64,000 bases of DNA from Arsenicicoccus sp. oral taxon 190 (GTDB taxonomy: Bacteria; Actinomycetota; Actinomycetes; Actinomycetales; Dermatophilaceae), in NCBI RefSeq assembly GCF_001189535.1, contig NZ_CP012070.1, positions 1,612,001 through 1,676,000 of the forward strand, given 5' to 3'. Below the pieces are notes generated by a model. It was not told the DNA's origin. It was given only the letters and a program-made list of their open reading frames with translations, and searched no databases. The position numbers and the translations under genes are program-made. Shown here piece after piece: positions 35,782 through 44,503 of this stretch. How positions within the stretch are numbered: position 1 is the stretch's first letter; every line of letters starts with the position of its first letter.

Positions 35782-38277
35782 ATGACCAGCCTGACCCGCA
35801 CCGAGGCGCGGATGCGTGCCGCGACCGTGACAGACCCCCGCTACGCCGTCGAGCTCGACCTGACCGGGGGCGAGCGGACCTTCGCGAGCCGGACCGTCCT
35901 GACCTTCGCGGGCACCGAGGGCGGGGAGACCTTCGTGGACCTCAAGGCGACCGAGCTGCACGAGGCGACCCTCAACGGCGCGCCCCTGCCGCACGACGCC
36001 TGGGCCGACGGGCGGCTGCACCTCACCGGGCTCGCGGCGGACAACGAGCTGGTCGTGCGGGCCACCATGACCTTCAGCAAGGACGGGTCGGGGCTGCACC
36101 GCGCGGTGGACCCGGCCGACGGCGAGCACTACGTCTACGGCCACTCCTTCATGGACGCCGCGCCCCGCGTCTTCGCGTGCTTCGACCAGCCGGACCTCAA
36201 GGCGCCCTACACGTTCACCGTGACCGCGCCGAGCGACTGGGTGGTCATCGGCAACGGCGCGTCGACCCGCGACGGCGACGTCTGGCACCTGGCCGAGACC
36301 GCCCCGATCGCGACCTACTTCGTGTCGATCTGCGCCGGGCCCTATGCCGCGGTGACCGACGAGCACGACGGGATCCCGCTCGGGCTCTTCGCCCGCCGCT
36401 CGATCCGCGAGGAGCTGGAGGCCAACGCGCCGCAGATCCTCGCGGTGACCCGGGCGAGCTTCGACTACTTCCACGAGCTCTTCGGGATCCGTTACGCCTT
36501 CGGCAAGTACGACCAGGTGTGGGTGCCGGAGTTCAACGCCGGCGCGATGGAGAACCCCGGCTGCGTGGTGCTGCGCGACGAGTACCTCTTCCGGTCCGCG
36601 GTGACGCGGGGGCAGCTGCTCGGCCGCGACAACACGGTGAGCCACGAGATGGCGCACATGTGGTTCGGCGACCTGGTGACGCTGGCCTGGTGGGACGACC
36701 TGTGGCTCAACGAGTCGTTCGCGGAGTACATGGCCTCGCGCTGCGTCGTCGGCACCGGGCTTTACCCCGACGCGTGGGCGGACCAGGGGATCGTCCGCAA
36801 GGCGTGGGGCTACGCCGCCGAGCGGTCGCCGTCGACGCACCCGGTGGCGGGCAACGGCAGCGAGGACGCGCTGGCCGCGCTGCAGAACTTCGACGGCATC
36901 TCCTACGCCAAGGGGTCGGCGGTGCTGCGCCAGCTGATCGCCTACATCGGGGACGAGGCGTTCGTGGCCGGGGTGCGGGACTACCTGACCCGGCACGCCC
37001 ACGGCAATGCCGAGATGGGTGACTTCTTCGCCGCGATGGAGCGCGCGTATGGCGCCCCCCTCACCGACTGGACGGACGCCTGGCTGCGCACCGCCGGGCT
37101 CGACCAGATCCGGGTGGACCTGGATTGCGCGGACGAGTCCTCGCAGGTGGTGCGCGCCGAGATCGTGCGGGTCGCCCCCGAGGACCACCCGGCCGACCGG
37201 TCCCACCGCCTGGACGTGGCGGGCTGGACCGACGGCGAGGAGGTCGTGCGGACCGAGCTGACGGTGGACGCCGAGCGGTCCGTCGTGCCGGCGCTGCTGG
37301 ACCGGCCGCGCCCGGCGGTGGTCGTGCCCAACGCCTCCGACCTGACCTGGGCGACCGTGGTGCTCGACGAGGACACGCTGCGCCGGCTGCCCGAGCAGCT
37401 GCCGCAGCTGGACGACCTCGCGGCGCGCGTGGTCGTGTGGAACGCCCTGCGGGACGGCCTGGCGCTCGCGACCGTCGACCCGCGCCTGGCAGTGGACGTC
37501 TTCTGCGCCGCGTGGCCGCTCGAGCGGGACGACTCGGTGCTCGGCGCCGTGGGCGGCTGGATCACGGGGACCGTCGTGGGGGTCTACCTGCCCGAGGAGG
37601 AGCGGCGCGAGGCGCGCGAGCGGGTGGCCGCTGCCGCGGCGACGGCGCTCGCGGAGGCCGAGCCCGGCTCGACGCAGGCGCTGGCGGCCGCGCGGGTCGT
37701 GGCGTCGGCGTCGACCGACGTGGCGCTGCTGCGGCGGTGGTACTCCGGGGCCGAGCTGCCCGCCGGGCTCGAGGGTGACGACGACTTCCGGTGGCTCGTG
37801 GCGACGACGCTGGCCGGCGACGACGAGCTGTCGGTGGCCGAGCTCGACGAGGCCCGGGAGGCCGACCGGACCGTGACCGGGACGCTGGCGTGGCTCGGGG
37901 CGCGGGCGGCGCGGCCGACGGCGCAGGACAAGGCGTGGGCGTGGGCCGAGTTCACCGAGCAGCTGGGTCGGTCCAACCACGAGATGAACGCCCTGGCAGG
38001 TCGCTTCTGGACGACGGGGTCGACGGAGGTGCTGCGTCCCTACGTGGACCGCTACTTCGCGGACGTCCCGGCCATGTGCGCGTGGGTGGGCGATGACGCG
38101 ATGGCACGGGTGGCGCGGCTGGCCTACCCGGTGCACCTGGCGGAGCCGGCGACGCTGCAGGCCTCCCAGGAGGCGCAGCAGCGGTCGGACCTGACGGCGG
38201 CGGTGCGGCGGGGGATCGTGGACCAGGAGACGATCCTGCGCCAGGTGCTCGCCTCCCGCCAGACCTACCGGGGGTAG
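35782..38277 (+). CDS. pepN: Aminopeptidase N (M1)
   Basis: The 831-residue M1 aminopeptidase removes N-terminal residues from peptides in the cytoplasm. The exopeptidase motif GAMEN is at residues 254-258, the zinc motif HEMAH at 288-292, and the third ligand E311 lies in NESFAEY. A helical ERAP1-like C-terminal domain follows. The ATG at 35782 is preferred over a GTG three codons upstream. The last residues (YRG) and stop lie inside a 47-bp repeat also found at the end of the yigZ-like gene. Confidence 0.93.
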   Translation: MTSLTRTEARMRAATVTDPRYAVELDLTGGERTFASRTVLTFAGTEGGETFVDLKATELHEATLNGAPLPHDAWADGRLHLTGLAADNELVVRATMTFSKDGSGLHRAVDPADGEHYVYGHSFMDAAPRVFACFDQPDLKAPYTFTVTAPSDWVVIGNGASTRDGDVWHLAETAPIATYFVSICAGPYAAVTDEHDGIPLGLFARRSIREELEANAPQILAVTRASFDYFHELFGIRYAFGKYDQVWVPEFNAGAMENPGCVVLRDEYLFRSAVTRGQLLGRDNTVSHEMAHMWFGDLVTLAWWDDLWLNESFAEYMASRCVVGTGLYPDAWADQGIVRKAWGYAAERSPSTHPVAGNGSEDALAALQNFDGISYAKGSAVLRQLIAYIGDEAFVAGVRDYLTRHAHGNAEMGDFFAAMERAYGAPLTDWTDAWLRTAGLDQIRVDLDCADESSQVVRAEIVRVAPEDHPADRSHRLDVAGWTDGEEVVRTELTVDAERSVVPALLDRPRPAVVVPNASDLTWATVVLDEDTLRRLPEQLPQLDDLAARVVVWNALRDGLALATVDPRLAVDVFCAAWPLERDDSVLGAVGGWITGTVVGVYLPEEERREARERVAAAAATALAEAEPGSTQALAAARVVASASTDVALLRRWYSGAELPAGLEGDDDFRWLVATTLAGDDELSVAELDEAREADRTVTGTLAWLGARAARPTAQDKAWAWAEFTEQLGRSNHEMNALAGRFWTTGSTEVLRPYVDRYFADVPAMCAWVGDDAMARVARLAYPVHLAEPATLQASQEAQQRSDLTAAVRRGIVDQETILRQVLASRQTYRG

Positions 38278-38310
38278 AGGGATCGACCGGCCGTCTTTCC
38301 CCAGGCTGAT
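38264..38310 (+). repeat. 47-bp repeat, copy A (covers the pepN stop)
   Basis: This 47-bp segment recurs at 51188-51234 with two mismatches. It begins CCTACCGGGGGTAG, which supplies the last Tyr-Arg-Gly codons and TAG stop of pepN, and continues into the intergenic region. With its flank, GAGGGATC (38277-38284) pairs with GATCCCTC (38308-38315), giving an 8-bp stem. Confidence 0.75.
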
Positions 38311-38336
38311 CCCTCGGCCCCCGGCAGGTCAGTGGA

Positions 38337-39236
38337 TCAGTGGATCAGCGGCAGCAGGCTCACGACCAGCGCGACCACCGGCACCGCGACCAGGGTCGTC
38401 ACGGCGACCACGCTGGCCACCAGCTCCGAGTCGCCCCGGAACTCCTCGGCCAGCAGGAAGGCATTCACCGCCGTCGGCATCGCCAGGGCCAGCACCAGGG
38501 ACTGCGCGGACAGCGTCGGCAGCGGCAGCAGCAGCGCCACCGCCAGCCCGAGCAGCGGCAGCAGCACCGACCGCAGCGCCACACCGGTCAGCACGGGGCC
38601 GGTCAGGTGCACCCGGCGCGACTGCCCGAGCTGGACCCCCAGCTGCAGCAGCACCAGGGGGATGGCGGCCCCGGCCAGCAGCTCGATGCCGCGCATCAGG
38701 CCCACCGGGACGGAGAGGCTCGTCATACGCACGACCGACGCGGCCACGAGCGCCCACAGCACGGGCAGCCGCACGAGCGAGCGCAGCCCGGCGCCCAGGC
38801 CGTCGTGCGAGCCGTAGAGCACCGGCCCGATCGTGAACATCACCACGATCGAGACGATGAAGATCACGAGCGCCTGGTCCAACCCGGGCTGGCCGAGCGC
38901 GAGCAGCGCCACGGGCAGGCCGAAGTTGCCGTTGTTGCCGATCACGGTGCAGGCCACCACGCCGCGGCGGGTGCTCCCGCCCCACCGTCCGGCGACGGCC
39001 CACGCGACGAGCCCGGCGAGGACGTTGGCCGCGACGTAGGCCGCCACGAGCCACACGCCCTGGCCGGGGGACACCTCGGTCTTGACGATCGAGGTGAACG
39101 CCAGCGCCGGCGTCAGCCCGTGCATCCCCACCTTGTTGAGCGTCTGCCGGTCCAGCGCGAAGGACCGCGCCAGCACGAAGCCGACCGCCGCCACGAGCAC
39201 GACGGGCAGCACGACCTGGACGAGGGCAGCGAGCAC
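38337..39236 (-). CDS. AEC-family transporter (auxin efflux carrier fold)
   Basis: The 299-residue protein has about ten transmembrane helices in two five-helix halves, as in the AEC (PF03547) family. N-terminal segments VLPVVLVAAVGFVLARSF and GMHGLTPALAF, and the NNGNFGLPVALLALGQ crossover motif, are characteristic. Bacterial members export or import small carboxylates or amino acids; the substrate cannot be told. The start is GTG at 39236. It converges with pepN. Confidence 0.85.
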   Translation of the reverse strand: MLAALVQVVLPVVLVAAVGFVLARSFALDRQTLNKVGMHGLTPALAFTSIVKTEVSPGQGVWLVAAYVAANVLAGLVAWAVAGRWGGSTRRGVVACTVIGNNGNFGLPVALLALGQPGLDQALVIFIVSIVVMFTIGPVLYGSHDGLGAGLRSLVRLPVLWALVAASVVRMTSLSVPVGLMRGIELLAGAAIPLVLLQLGVQLGQSRRVHLTGPVLTGVALRSVLLPLLGLAVALLLPLPTLSAQSLVLALAMPTAVNAFLLAEEFRGDSELVASVVAVTTLVAVPVVALVVSLLPLIH

Positions 39237-39291
39237 CCCGGCAGGCTATCGGGAGCGCTGCCGGGGTGCGGACGGGTCTCAGGCCCGGTGG

Positions 39292-39789
39292 TCAGTGGTA
39301 GTTGGTGAACTGGACCGCGAAGTCCAGGTCGGCCTCCTTGACCAGCCGCTGCACGGCCTGCAGGTCGTCGCGGGACTTGGAGGTGACCCGCAGCTCGTCG
39401 CCCTGGATCTGCGCCTTGACCGACTTGGGCCCCTCGTCGCGGATCAGCTTGGAGATCTTCTTGGCGTTGTCCTGGGTGATGCCGTCGCGCATGGCCCCCT
39501 CGAGGCGGTACTCCTTGCCCGACGGCTTGGCCTCCTTGTCGTCGCCGAAGTCGAAGGACTTGAGCGACACCCCCCGCCGCACCAGCTTGGTCTCGAAGAC
39601 GTCCAGCACCGCGGCGCACCGCTCGGGGGTGTTGGCCTTGATCAGGACGTTGTCGCCGCTCCACTCGATGGAGGCGCCGACCCCCTTGAAGTCGTAGCGC
39701 TGGGCGACCTCCTTGGCCGCCTGGTTGATCGCGTTGTCGACCTCCTGCTTGTCGACCTTGCTGACGATGTCGAACGAGCTGTCCGCCAT
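39292..39789 (-). CDS. YajQ family (DUF520) nucleotide-binding protein
   Basis: The 165-residue protein is a full-length YajQ homologue: it starts ADSSFDIVSKVDKQEVDNA, has RYDFKG and KVKAQIQGDELRVTSKSRDDLQ-like segments, and ends in VQFTNYH. Some relatives bind cyclic di-GMP and act with transcription regulators. The ATG has a near-perfect AAGGAGGAG. A minus-strand TAAGAT at 39820-39825 is a good -10 for a 24-base leader. Confidence 0.92.
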   Translation of the reverse strand: MADSSFDIVSKVDKQEVDNAINQAAKEVAQRYDFKGVGASIEWSGDNVLIKANTPERCAAVLDVFETKLVRRGVSLKSFDFGDDKEAKPSGKEYRLEGAMRDGITQDNAKKISKLIRDEGPKSVKAQIQGDELRVTSKSRDDLQAVQRLVKEADLDFAVQFTNYH

Positions 39790-39819
39790 GGCTCCTCCTT
39801 GGATGGTCTGTCGGGCTCG

Positions 39820-39825
39820 ATCTTA
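39820..39825 (-). promoter_or_regulatory. -10 box TAAGAT for the YajQ gene
   Basis: On the minus strand this reads TAAGAT, 30 bases before the YajQ ATG and upstream of its strong ribosome site, so this message would have a normal short leader. Confidence 0.4.
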
Positions 39826-39873
39826 CGGATTCGGCATCGCCGCCCCTCGTTGCTATGCTTGCCGACGCACCAT

Positions 39874-39957
39874 GGCGGGTTGCCCGAGCGGCCAATGGGA
39901 GCGGACTGTAAATCCGTCGCGAAAGCTACGAAGGTTCGAATCCTTCACCCGCCACCA
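39874..39957 (+). tRNA. tRNA-Tyr (GTA)
   Basis: The acceptor stem GGCGGGT (39874-39880) pairs with ACCCGCC (39947-39953), followed by A and an encoded CCA (39955-39957). The anticodon GTA lies at 39908-39910 within the loop CTGTAAA. A long variable arm and the T-arm GGTTCGAATCC are visible, as expected for class II bacterial tRNA-Tyr. TATGCT at 39854-39859 could be its -10. Confidence 0.97.
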
Positions 39958-39968
39958 TGCTGTGCACG

Positions 39969-40002
39969 AGGCCCCGGACCGACGCTCGTCGGACCGGGGC
40001 CT
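39969..40002 (+). terminator. Strong hairpin after tRNA-Tyr
   Basis: Arms 39969-39984 and 39987-40002 form a 16-bp stem with one mismatch and a two-base loop, beginning 12 bases after the CCA. T-content downstream is modest (TCGTCGTG), as is common for actinobacterial terminators. Confidence 0.75.
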
Positions 40003-40039
40003 TCGTCGTGCCCCTCCCGGGCGTCTGCGGCACTGGGCC

Positions 40040-41155
40040 ATGATGGGCCGTATGCCGATGGCCCCCCGCCCGCCCGCGCCGCTGCCCCGCGGCCGGTTGC
40101 TGGCCGGGTGGGTGCTGGCGGTGGTGGCGCCGGCGCTGCTGACGGGGGTGCTGCTGCTGGTGGGGGTGACCGACCGCTGGGTCCCGGCGGCGGCGCAGGG
40201 CTACCTGCTCGTGACGGTGCTGGTCGCGGTGGTCGGGGGCCTGGGGCCGGCGCTGGTGTGCGCGGTGCTGTCGTCGCTGCTGCAGAACTGGTGGTTCGTC
40301 CCGCCGCTGCACCGCCTGTCGGTGCAGGACCCGGCGCACGCGGCGGTGCTGGTGATCGGCCTGGTGGTGGCGGTCGTGGTGGCGACGGTGGTGCACCTCG
40401 CGGCGGCCCGGGCCCGCGCGGCCCGGGCGGCGGAGCGGCTGGCGCGCGACGACCGGGACCGGCGGGCGCTGCTCGCGGCGGTGTCGCACGACCTGCGCAC
40501 CCCGCTCGCCGGGATCAAGGCGGCGGTGGGGGAGCTGCGCGCCCAGGACGTCACGCACAGCGCCGCCACCCGCGCCCTGCTGCTGCAGGAGGCGGACGCG
40601 TCGGCGGACCGGCTCGACGACCTCATCAGCAACCTGCTCGACGTGTCCCGGCTCGAGGCGGGAGCGCTCACCGCGCAGCTCGAGGAGACCGACGTCGACG
40701 ACGTGCTGCACGCGGTGGTGGAGGGGTCGCTCAACGCGGCTCGGGTCAGCCTGGTCCCGGGGCACCGGACCGCGTGGGCCGACCCCGGTCTGCTCGAGCG
40801 GGTCCTCGCCAACCTCGTGGCCAACGCGCTGCGGCACACCTCCTGGGGCGTCGCGGTCGAGTCTGCGGCCACGGGCGAGGCCGTGGAGATCCGGGTCGTC
40901 GACCACGGGGAGGGGGTCGCGGACGAACGGCTCTTCGCGGCCTTCCACCAGGTCGGGGACCGCAGCGGCGGCGGGCTGGGGCTGGGGCTGACCGTCGCGC
41001 GGGGGCTCACCGAGGCGATGGACGGCACGCTGGACGTCCGCGCCACGCCGGGCGGCGGCCTGACGATGGTGGTGACCCTCCCGGCCGGGCCGGCGGCCCG
41101 GGAGACGACCCGGGCCGGCACGAGAGCCCAGGCCGTGGACGGAGCGGGAGGCTAG
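40040..41155 (+). CDS. KdpD-like sensor histidine kinase, short form
   Basis: The 371-residue kinase has four N-terminal helices resembling the DUF4118 membrane block of KdpD, including LLQNWWFVPPLHRL. A HisKA domain follows with the phospho-accepting H150 in SHDLRTPLAGIKAAV, then an ATPase domain with LANLVANALRHT, VVDHGEGV and GLGLGLTVARGL. The KdpD sensor and Usp cytoplasmic domains are missing. Several close ATGs exist (40040, 40043, 40052, 40058); the first is used. The response regulator starts five bases after its stop. Confidence 0.85.
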   Translation: MMGRMPMAPRPPAPLPRGRLLAGWVLAVVAPALLTGVLLLVGVTDRWVPAAAQGYLLVTVLVAVVGGLGPALVCAVLSSLLQNWWFVPPLHRLSVQDPAHAAVLVIGLVVAVVVATVVHLAAARARAARAAERLARDDRDRRALLAAVSHDLRTPLAGIKAAVGELRAQDVTHSAATRALLLQEADASADRLDDLISNLLDVSRLEAGALTAQLEETDVDDVLHAVVEGSLNAARVSLVPGHRTAWADPGLLERVLANLVANALRHTSWGVAVESAATGEAVEIRVVDHGEGVADERLFAAFHQVGDRSGGGLGLGLTVARGLTEAMDGTLDVRATPGGGLTMVVTLPAGPAARETTRAGTRAQAVDGAGG

Positions 41156-41160
41156 CGCGT

Positions 41161-41955
41161 ATGGCGGAGCGGATCGTGGTGGTCGAGGACGACCCGTCCC
41201 TGGCCCGGACCCTCGGCATCACGCTGCGGGCCCGGGGATACGACGTGGAGGCGGTGGCGACCGGGAGGGCCGCGCTCGCCGCCCACGCGGCCCGGGGCGC
41301 CGACCTGGTGCTGCTGGACCTGGGGCTGCCCGACCTGGACGGCGTGACCGTGCTGGAGCGGCTGCGACGCACGAGCCAGGTCCCGGTCGTGGTGCTGTCG
41401 GCCCGCCGCGAGGCGGACGACAAGGTGGCCGCGCTGGACGCCGGCGCCGACGACTACGTGACCAAGCCCTTCGGGCCCGAGGAGCTCATGGCGCGGGTCC
41501 GGGCGGCGCTGCGCCGCGGCCACCCCACGGCGGGCCTGGGTGGTCCCGACGACGCCGCCACCGGCAGCCCGGGCGGACCGGTCCCGGCAGGACCCCACGG
41601 GGCCGCCCTGCCGGGACGGGTCACGACGGCCGACTTCACCCTCGACTTCGCGGCGTACGAGGCGCGGGTGCGGGGGAGCGGCATACGGCTCACCCCGACC
41701 GAGTGGCGGCTGCTCGCCGAGCTGGCCCGCCACGGCGGGCAGGTGGTGCCGCACGCCGACCTGCTGCGCGCCGCGTGGGGCCCCGCCTACGGCCGGGAGT
41801 CCAACTACCTGCGGGTCTACGCCAACCAGCTGCGCCGCAAGCTGGAGCCCGAGCCGCGCGAGCCGCGCTACCTCGTGACGGTGCCGGGGGTCGGCTACCG
41901 CCTGGACGTGCCGGCACCAACTCCAGCCCCAGCGCCCGCGCCGGCGCCGCGCTGA
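41161..41955 (+). CDS. KdpE-like OmpR-family response regulator
   Basis: The 264-residue regulator has a receiver domain with acidic pair ED at residues 8-9, phospho-acceptor D53 in LLDLGLPDLDG and K102 in YVTKPFG. A 35-residue Gly/Pro/Ala linker leads to a winged-helix DNA-binding domain (LTPTEWRLLAELARH through ESNYLRVYANQLRRKLE). The C-terminus ends in a PAPAPAP run. The cognate kinase is directly upstream. A direct-repeat operator candidate and a KimA-like potassium transporter lie directly downstream, making that gene the likely target. Confidence 0.88.
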   Translation: MAERIVVVEDDPSLARTLGITLRARGYDVEAVATGRAALAAHAARGADLVLLDLGLPDLDGVTVLERLRRTSQVPVVVLSARREADDKVAALDAGADDYVTKPFGPEELMARVRAALRRGHPTAGLGGPDDAATGSPGGPVPAGPHGAALPGRVTTADFTLDFAAYEARVRGSGIRLTPTEWRLLAELARHGGQVVPHADLLRAAWGPAYGRESNYLRVYANQLRRKLEPEPREPRYLVTVPGVGYRLDVPAPTPAPAPAPAPR

Positions 41956-41974
41956 CCCCGGCGTCGAGCGGCGC

Positions 41975-41991
41975 GTTAAGGCCCCGTCAAG
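41975..41991 (+). promoter_or_regulatory. Direct repeat GTTAAG-N5-GTCAAG, candidate KdpE-type operator
   Basis: Two near-identical hexamers repeat with an 11-bp period, the spacing expected for tandem binding by OmpR-family regulators. They lie 20 bases after the response-regulator stop and 62 bases before the transporter start. Confidence 0.5.
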
Positions 41992-42052
41992 ATCGGGCCG
42001 GGAGCCCCCGGATCGGCGCTGCGGCCCTCGCGCGCGGGCGTTGACTGGCGAC

Positions 42053-44416
42053 GTGACCACCACGACCGACCCCGTTGTCGACGCTCCAGCGCTCCCGGAG
42101 AGCCTGCCCTACCGCCTCAAGACCCGGCTGCTCGGGCGCCCCCTCAACACCGCGGAGGCCGAGCACGAGCGGCTCGGCAACGGCCTGGCCCTCGGCGTCC
42201 TGTCCAGCGACTGCATCTCGTCGTCCGCGTACGGCTCGGAGGAGATGCTGCTGGTCCTGCTGCCCGTGCTGGGGCTCATGGCCTACGACGCGCTGCTGCC
42301 GCTGACCGGCGTGGTGCTGCTGGTGCTGCTCATCGTCACCCTGGCCTACCGCCAGGTCGTCATGATCTACACCAAGGCGGGTGGGTCCTATGTCGTGGCC
42401 CGCGACAACTTCGGCCCGGTCGTGGCGCAGGTGGGGGCCGTGGCGCTGATGCTGGACTACATCGTGACGGTGGCCGTCCAGGCCGCGGCGGGCACGGCTG
42501 CGCTGACGTCCGCGGTCCCGGCGCTGCTGCCGGCGAGTCTGTGGATCACGGTCGTGGTGGTGTGCGGCCTGGCCTACGGCAACCTGCGGGGGCTGCGGGA
42601 GGCCGGGCGCGCGTTCGCCTTCCCCACGTACTTCTTCGTCGGGGCGATGGCCGTGGTCATCGTGACGGGCATCGTGCGCGAGGTCCTCGGCGATCTGCCG
42701 CACTACGACCCGGTGGCGGCGCAGGCCCACGGCGGCCTGGAGATCGGGCACGGCTCGGCGGCGCTGTCCATCGGGGTGGTCTACATCCTCATGAAGTCCT
42801 TCGCCAACGGCGGGTCCTCGCTGACCGGCCTGGAGGCCATCTCCAACGGCGTCTCCACCTTCACCGCCCCCGCCGGGCGCAACGCCCGCCGGACCCTCGT
42901 CGTCATGAGCTGCCTGCTCGCGGGGCTCGTCGGCGGCGTGTCCTGGCTGGCCCACGAGACGCACGCTGTGGTCTACGCCGCCGGCTCGCCCACCGTGATC
43001 TCCCAGGTCGCGCGGGCGGTCTTCCCCGACAACGGGTTCGGGCACGTGCTGTTCCTCGTCGTGCAGCTCGCGACCATGCTCATCCTCTACACCGGGGCCA
43101 ACACGCCCTTCAACGGCTTCCCCTACCTCGCCAACTTCGTGGCCGAGGACGGCTTCCTGCCCCGCTGGCTGCAGAAGCGCGGCCACCGCCTCGCCTTCTC
43201 CAACGGGATCGTGCTGCTCACCGTGGTGGCGCTGGCGCTGATCCTCGTGACCGGGGCGCACGTCGACAAGCTGGTGGCGTTCTACGCCATCGGGGTGTTC
43301 ACGGGCTTCACGCTCGCGGGCTTCGGGATGGCGGCGCACTACCGGCGCGCCGACCCCCTCGACGAGCCCCACCGGACCCGCAACATCGTCCTCAACACGG
43401 CCACCGGCGTGGTGTCCCTGGTCGTCGTCGTGGTCTTCGCCGTCACGAAGTTCACCGAGGGCGCGTGGCTGGTCGTGGTGGTCTTCCCGATCATGGTGCT
43501 CGGGCTGCTGCGCCTGCACCGGGAGTACACCCGTGAGGCCCAGATCCTCGCCACCCACCCCGTGGCCCAGCCGGTGCGGATCGCCCCCACGTCGATCGTC
43601 GTGGTGCTCGTCGACACGGTGGACCTCGCGCTGGTGCGGGCGCTGCGCTACGCCCGCACCCTCAAGCCGGCGCAGCTGCGGTGCGTGCACCTGGTGGTGG
43701 ACACCGCGCACGCGGAGCGGCTGCAGCAGGCCTGGGACCAGCTCGAGACCCGGGACCTGGCGCTGGAGCTCGTCGACTGCCCGGACCGACGGCTGGACCG
43801 GACCGCGATGCTCTACACGCACCGCCTCGTCGAGCGCTACCCGACGGCGCAGGTCACCGTCCTGCTCCCGCGGCGCACGTACGGCGCCGTCCTCGGCCGG
43901 CTGCTGCACGACAAGACCGCGGACCGGCTGGCGGCGGCGGTGTCCCGGGTCCACGGCGTCGCGGCGACGATCGTGCCCTTCGACGCGTCCGCGTCGCAGC
44001 GGCAGGCCCCCGCCTCCGAGCACCCGGGCCCGCTGCAGCCGGCGATCGACCCGCTCGCCCCGGTCCCGCCCCAGGTCTGGGAGCCGCAGGACCGCGCCGC
44101 CGACCTGGCGGCCGTCCCGAGCGCCGCCGGCGTGATCGACATCGGCGCGGCCCGGCCCCGGGAGGTCGTCACGGTCCGGGGTCGGGTGGAGTCGATGCGG
44201 GTGTCGGCGCTGGCGTCCAGCCCCGCCCTGGTGTGCGAGCTCACCGACGGCACCGGCCGGATCTCCGTGCAGTTCTACGGCCGCCGCCTCGTCGCGGGGA
44301 TCCACCCCGGGACGGCGATGGAGGTGACCGGCCGGGTCGCCCGCAGCCAGGGGGAGACGGTGATCGCCAACCCGACATACGAGCTGGTCACCCCCGCCCT
44401 GACCGGCCCGCGCTGA
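42053..44416 (+). CDS. KimA-like APC potassium permease fused to a C-terminal OB-fold domain
   Basis: The 787-residue protein has 12 helices of the APC superfamily. Motifs match the KimA potassium-uptake branch: SSDCISSSAYGSEEMLL, TKAGGSYVVARDNFG, GSSLTGLEAISNG and GANTPFNGFPYLANF. A Usp-like cytoplasmic region (about 500-640) follows, then a Pro/Ala linker. From about residue 706 an OB-fold-like domain starts: VRGRVESMRVS, then LTDGTGRISVQFYGRR and a VTGRVAR strand. In other actinobacteria OB-fold, TrkA and APC permease genes are neighbours; here two are one protein. GTG at 42053 is preferred; a TTG at 42041 is possible. Confidence 0.8.
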   Translation: MTTTTDPVVDAPALPESLPYRLKTRLLGRPLNTAEAEHERLGNGLALGVLSSDCISSSAYGSEEMLLVLLPVLGLMAYDALLPLTGVVLLVLLIVTLAYRQVVMIYTKAGGSYVVARDNFGPVVAQVGAVALMLDYIVTVAVQAAAGTAALTSAVPALLPASLWITVVVVCGLAYGNLRGLREAGRAFAFPTYFFVGAMAVVIVTGIVREVLGDLPHYDPVAAQAHGGLEIGHGSAALSIGVVYILMKSFANGGSSLTGLEAISNGVSTFTAPAGRNARRTLVVMSCLLAGLVGGVSWLAHETHAVVYAAGSPTVISQVARAVFPDNGFGHVLFLVVQLATMLILYTGANTPFNGFPYLANFVAEDGFLPRWLQKRGHRLAFSNGIVLLTVVALALILVTGAHVDKLVAFYAIGVFTGFTLAGFGMAAHYRRADPLDEPHRTRNIVLNTATGVVSLVVVVVFAVTKFTEGAWLVVVVFPIMVLGLLRLHREYTREAQILATHPVAQPVRIAPTSIVVVLVDTVDLALVRALRYARTLKPAQLRCVHLVVDTAHAERLQQAWDQLETRDLALELVDCPDRRLDRTAMLYTHRLVERYPTAQVTVLLPRRTYGAVLGRLLHDKTADRLAAAVSRVHGVAATIVPFDASASQRQAPASEHPGPLQPAIDPLAPVPPQVWEPQDRAADLAAVPSAAGVIDIGAARPREVVTVRGRVESMRVSALASSPALVCELTDGTGRISVQFYGRRLVAGIHPGTAMEVTGRVARSQGETVIANPTYELVTPALTGPR

Positions 44417-44472
44417 CGGGCCCGCCCCGCCCCGGTCCGCCGGCCGGGGCTGCGGGCGGCGGTCCTCTCCGG

Positions 44473-44478
44473 TTAGAT
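44473..44478 (+). promoter_or_regulatory. Possible -10 box TTAGAT
   Basis: TTAGAT lies 26 bases before the ATG at 44504. It overlaps an upstream in-frame ATG at 44477, arguing against that ATG as the start. Confidence 0.3.
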
Positions 44479-44503
44479 GCTGGTCAGGACCGAGGAGGCT
44501 CGT

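Noticed and set aside
42041..42052. TTG at 42041 as permease start
   Set aside because: TTG is rare, adds only four residues with no family support, and GTG at 42053 fits better; a TTGACT there looks more like promoter sequence.
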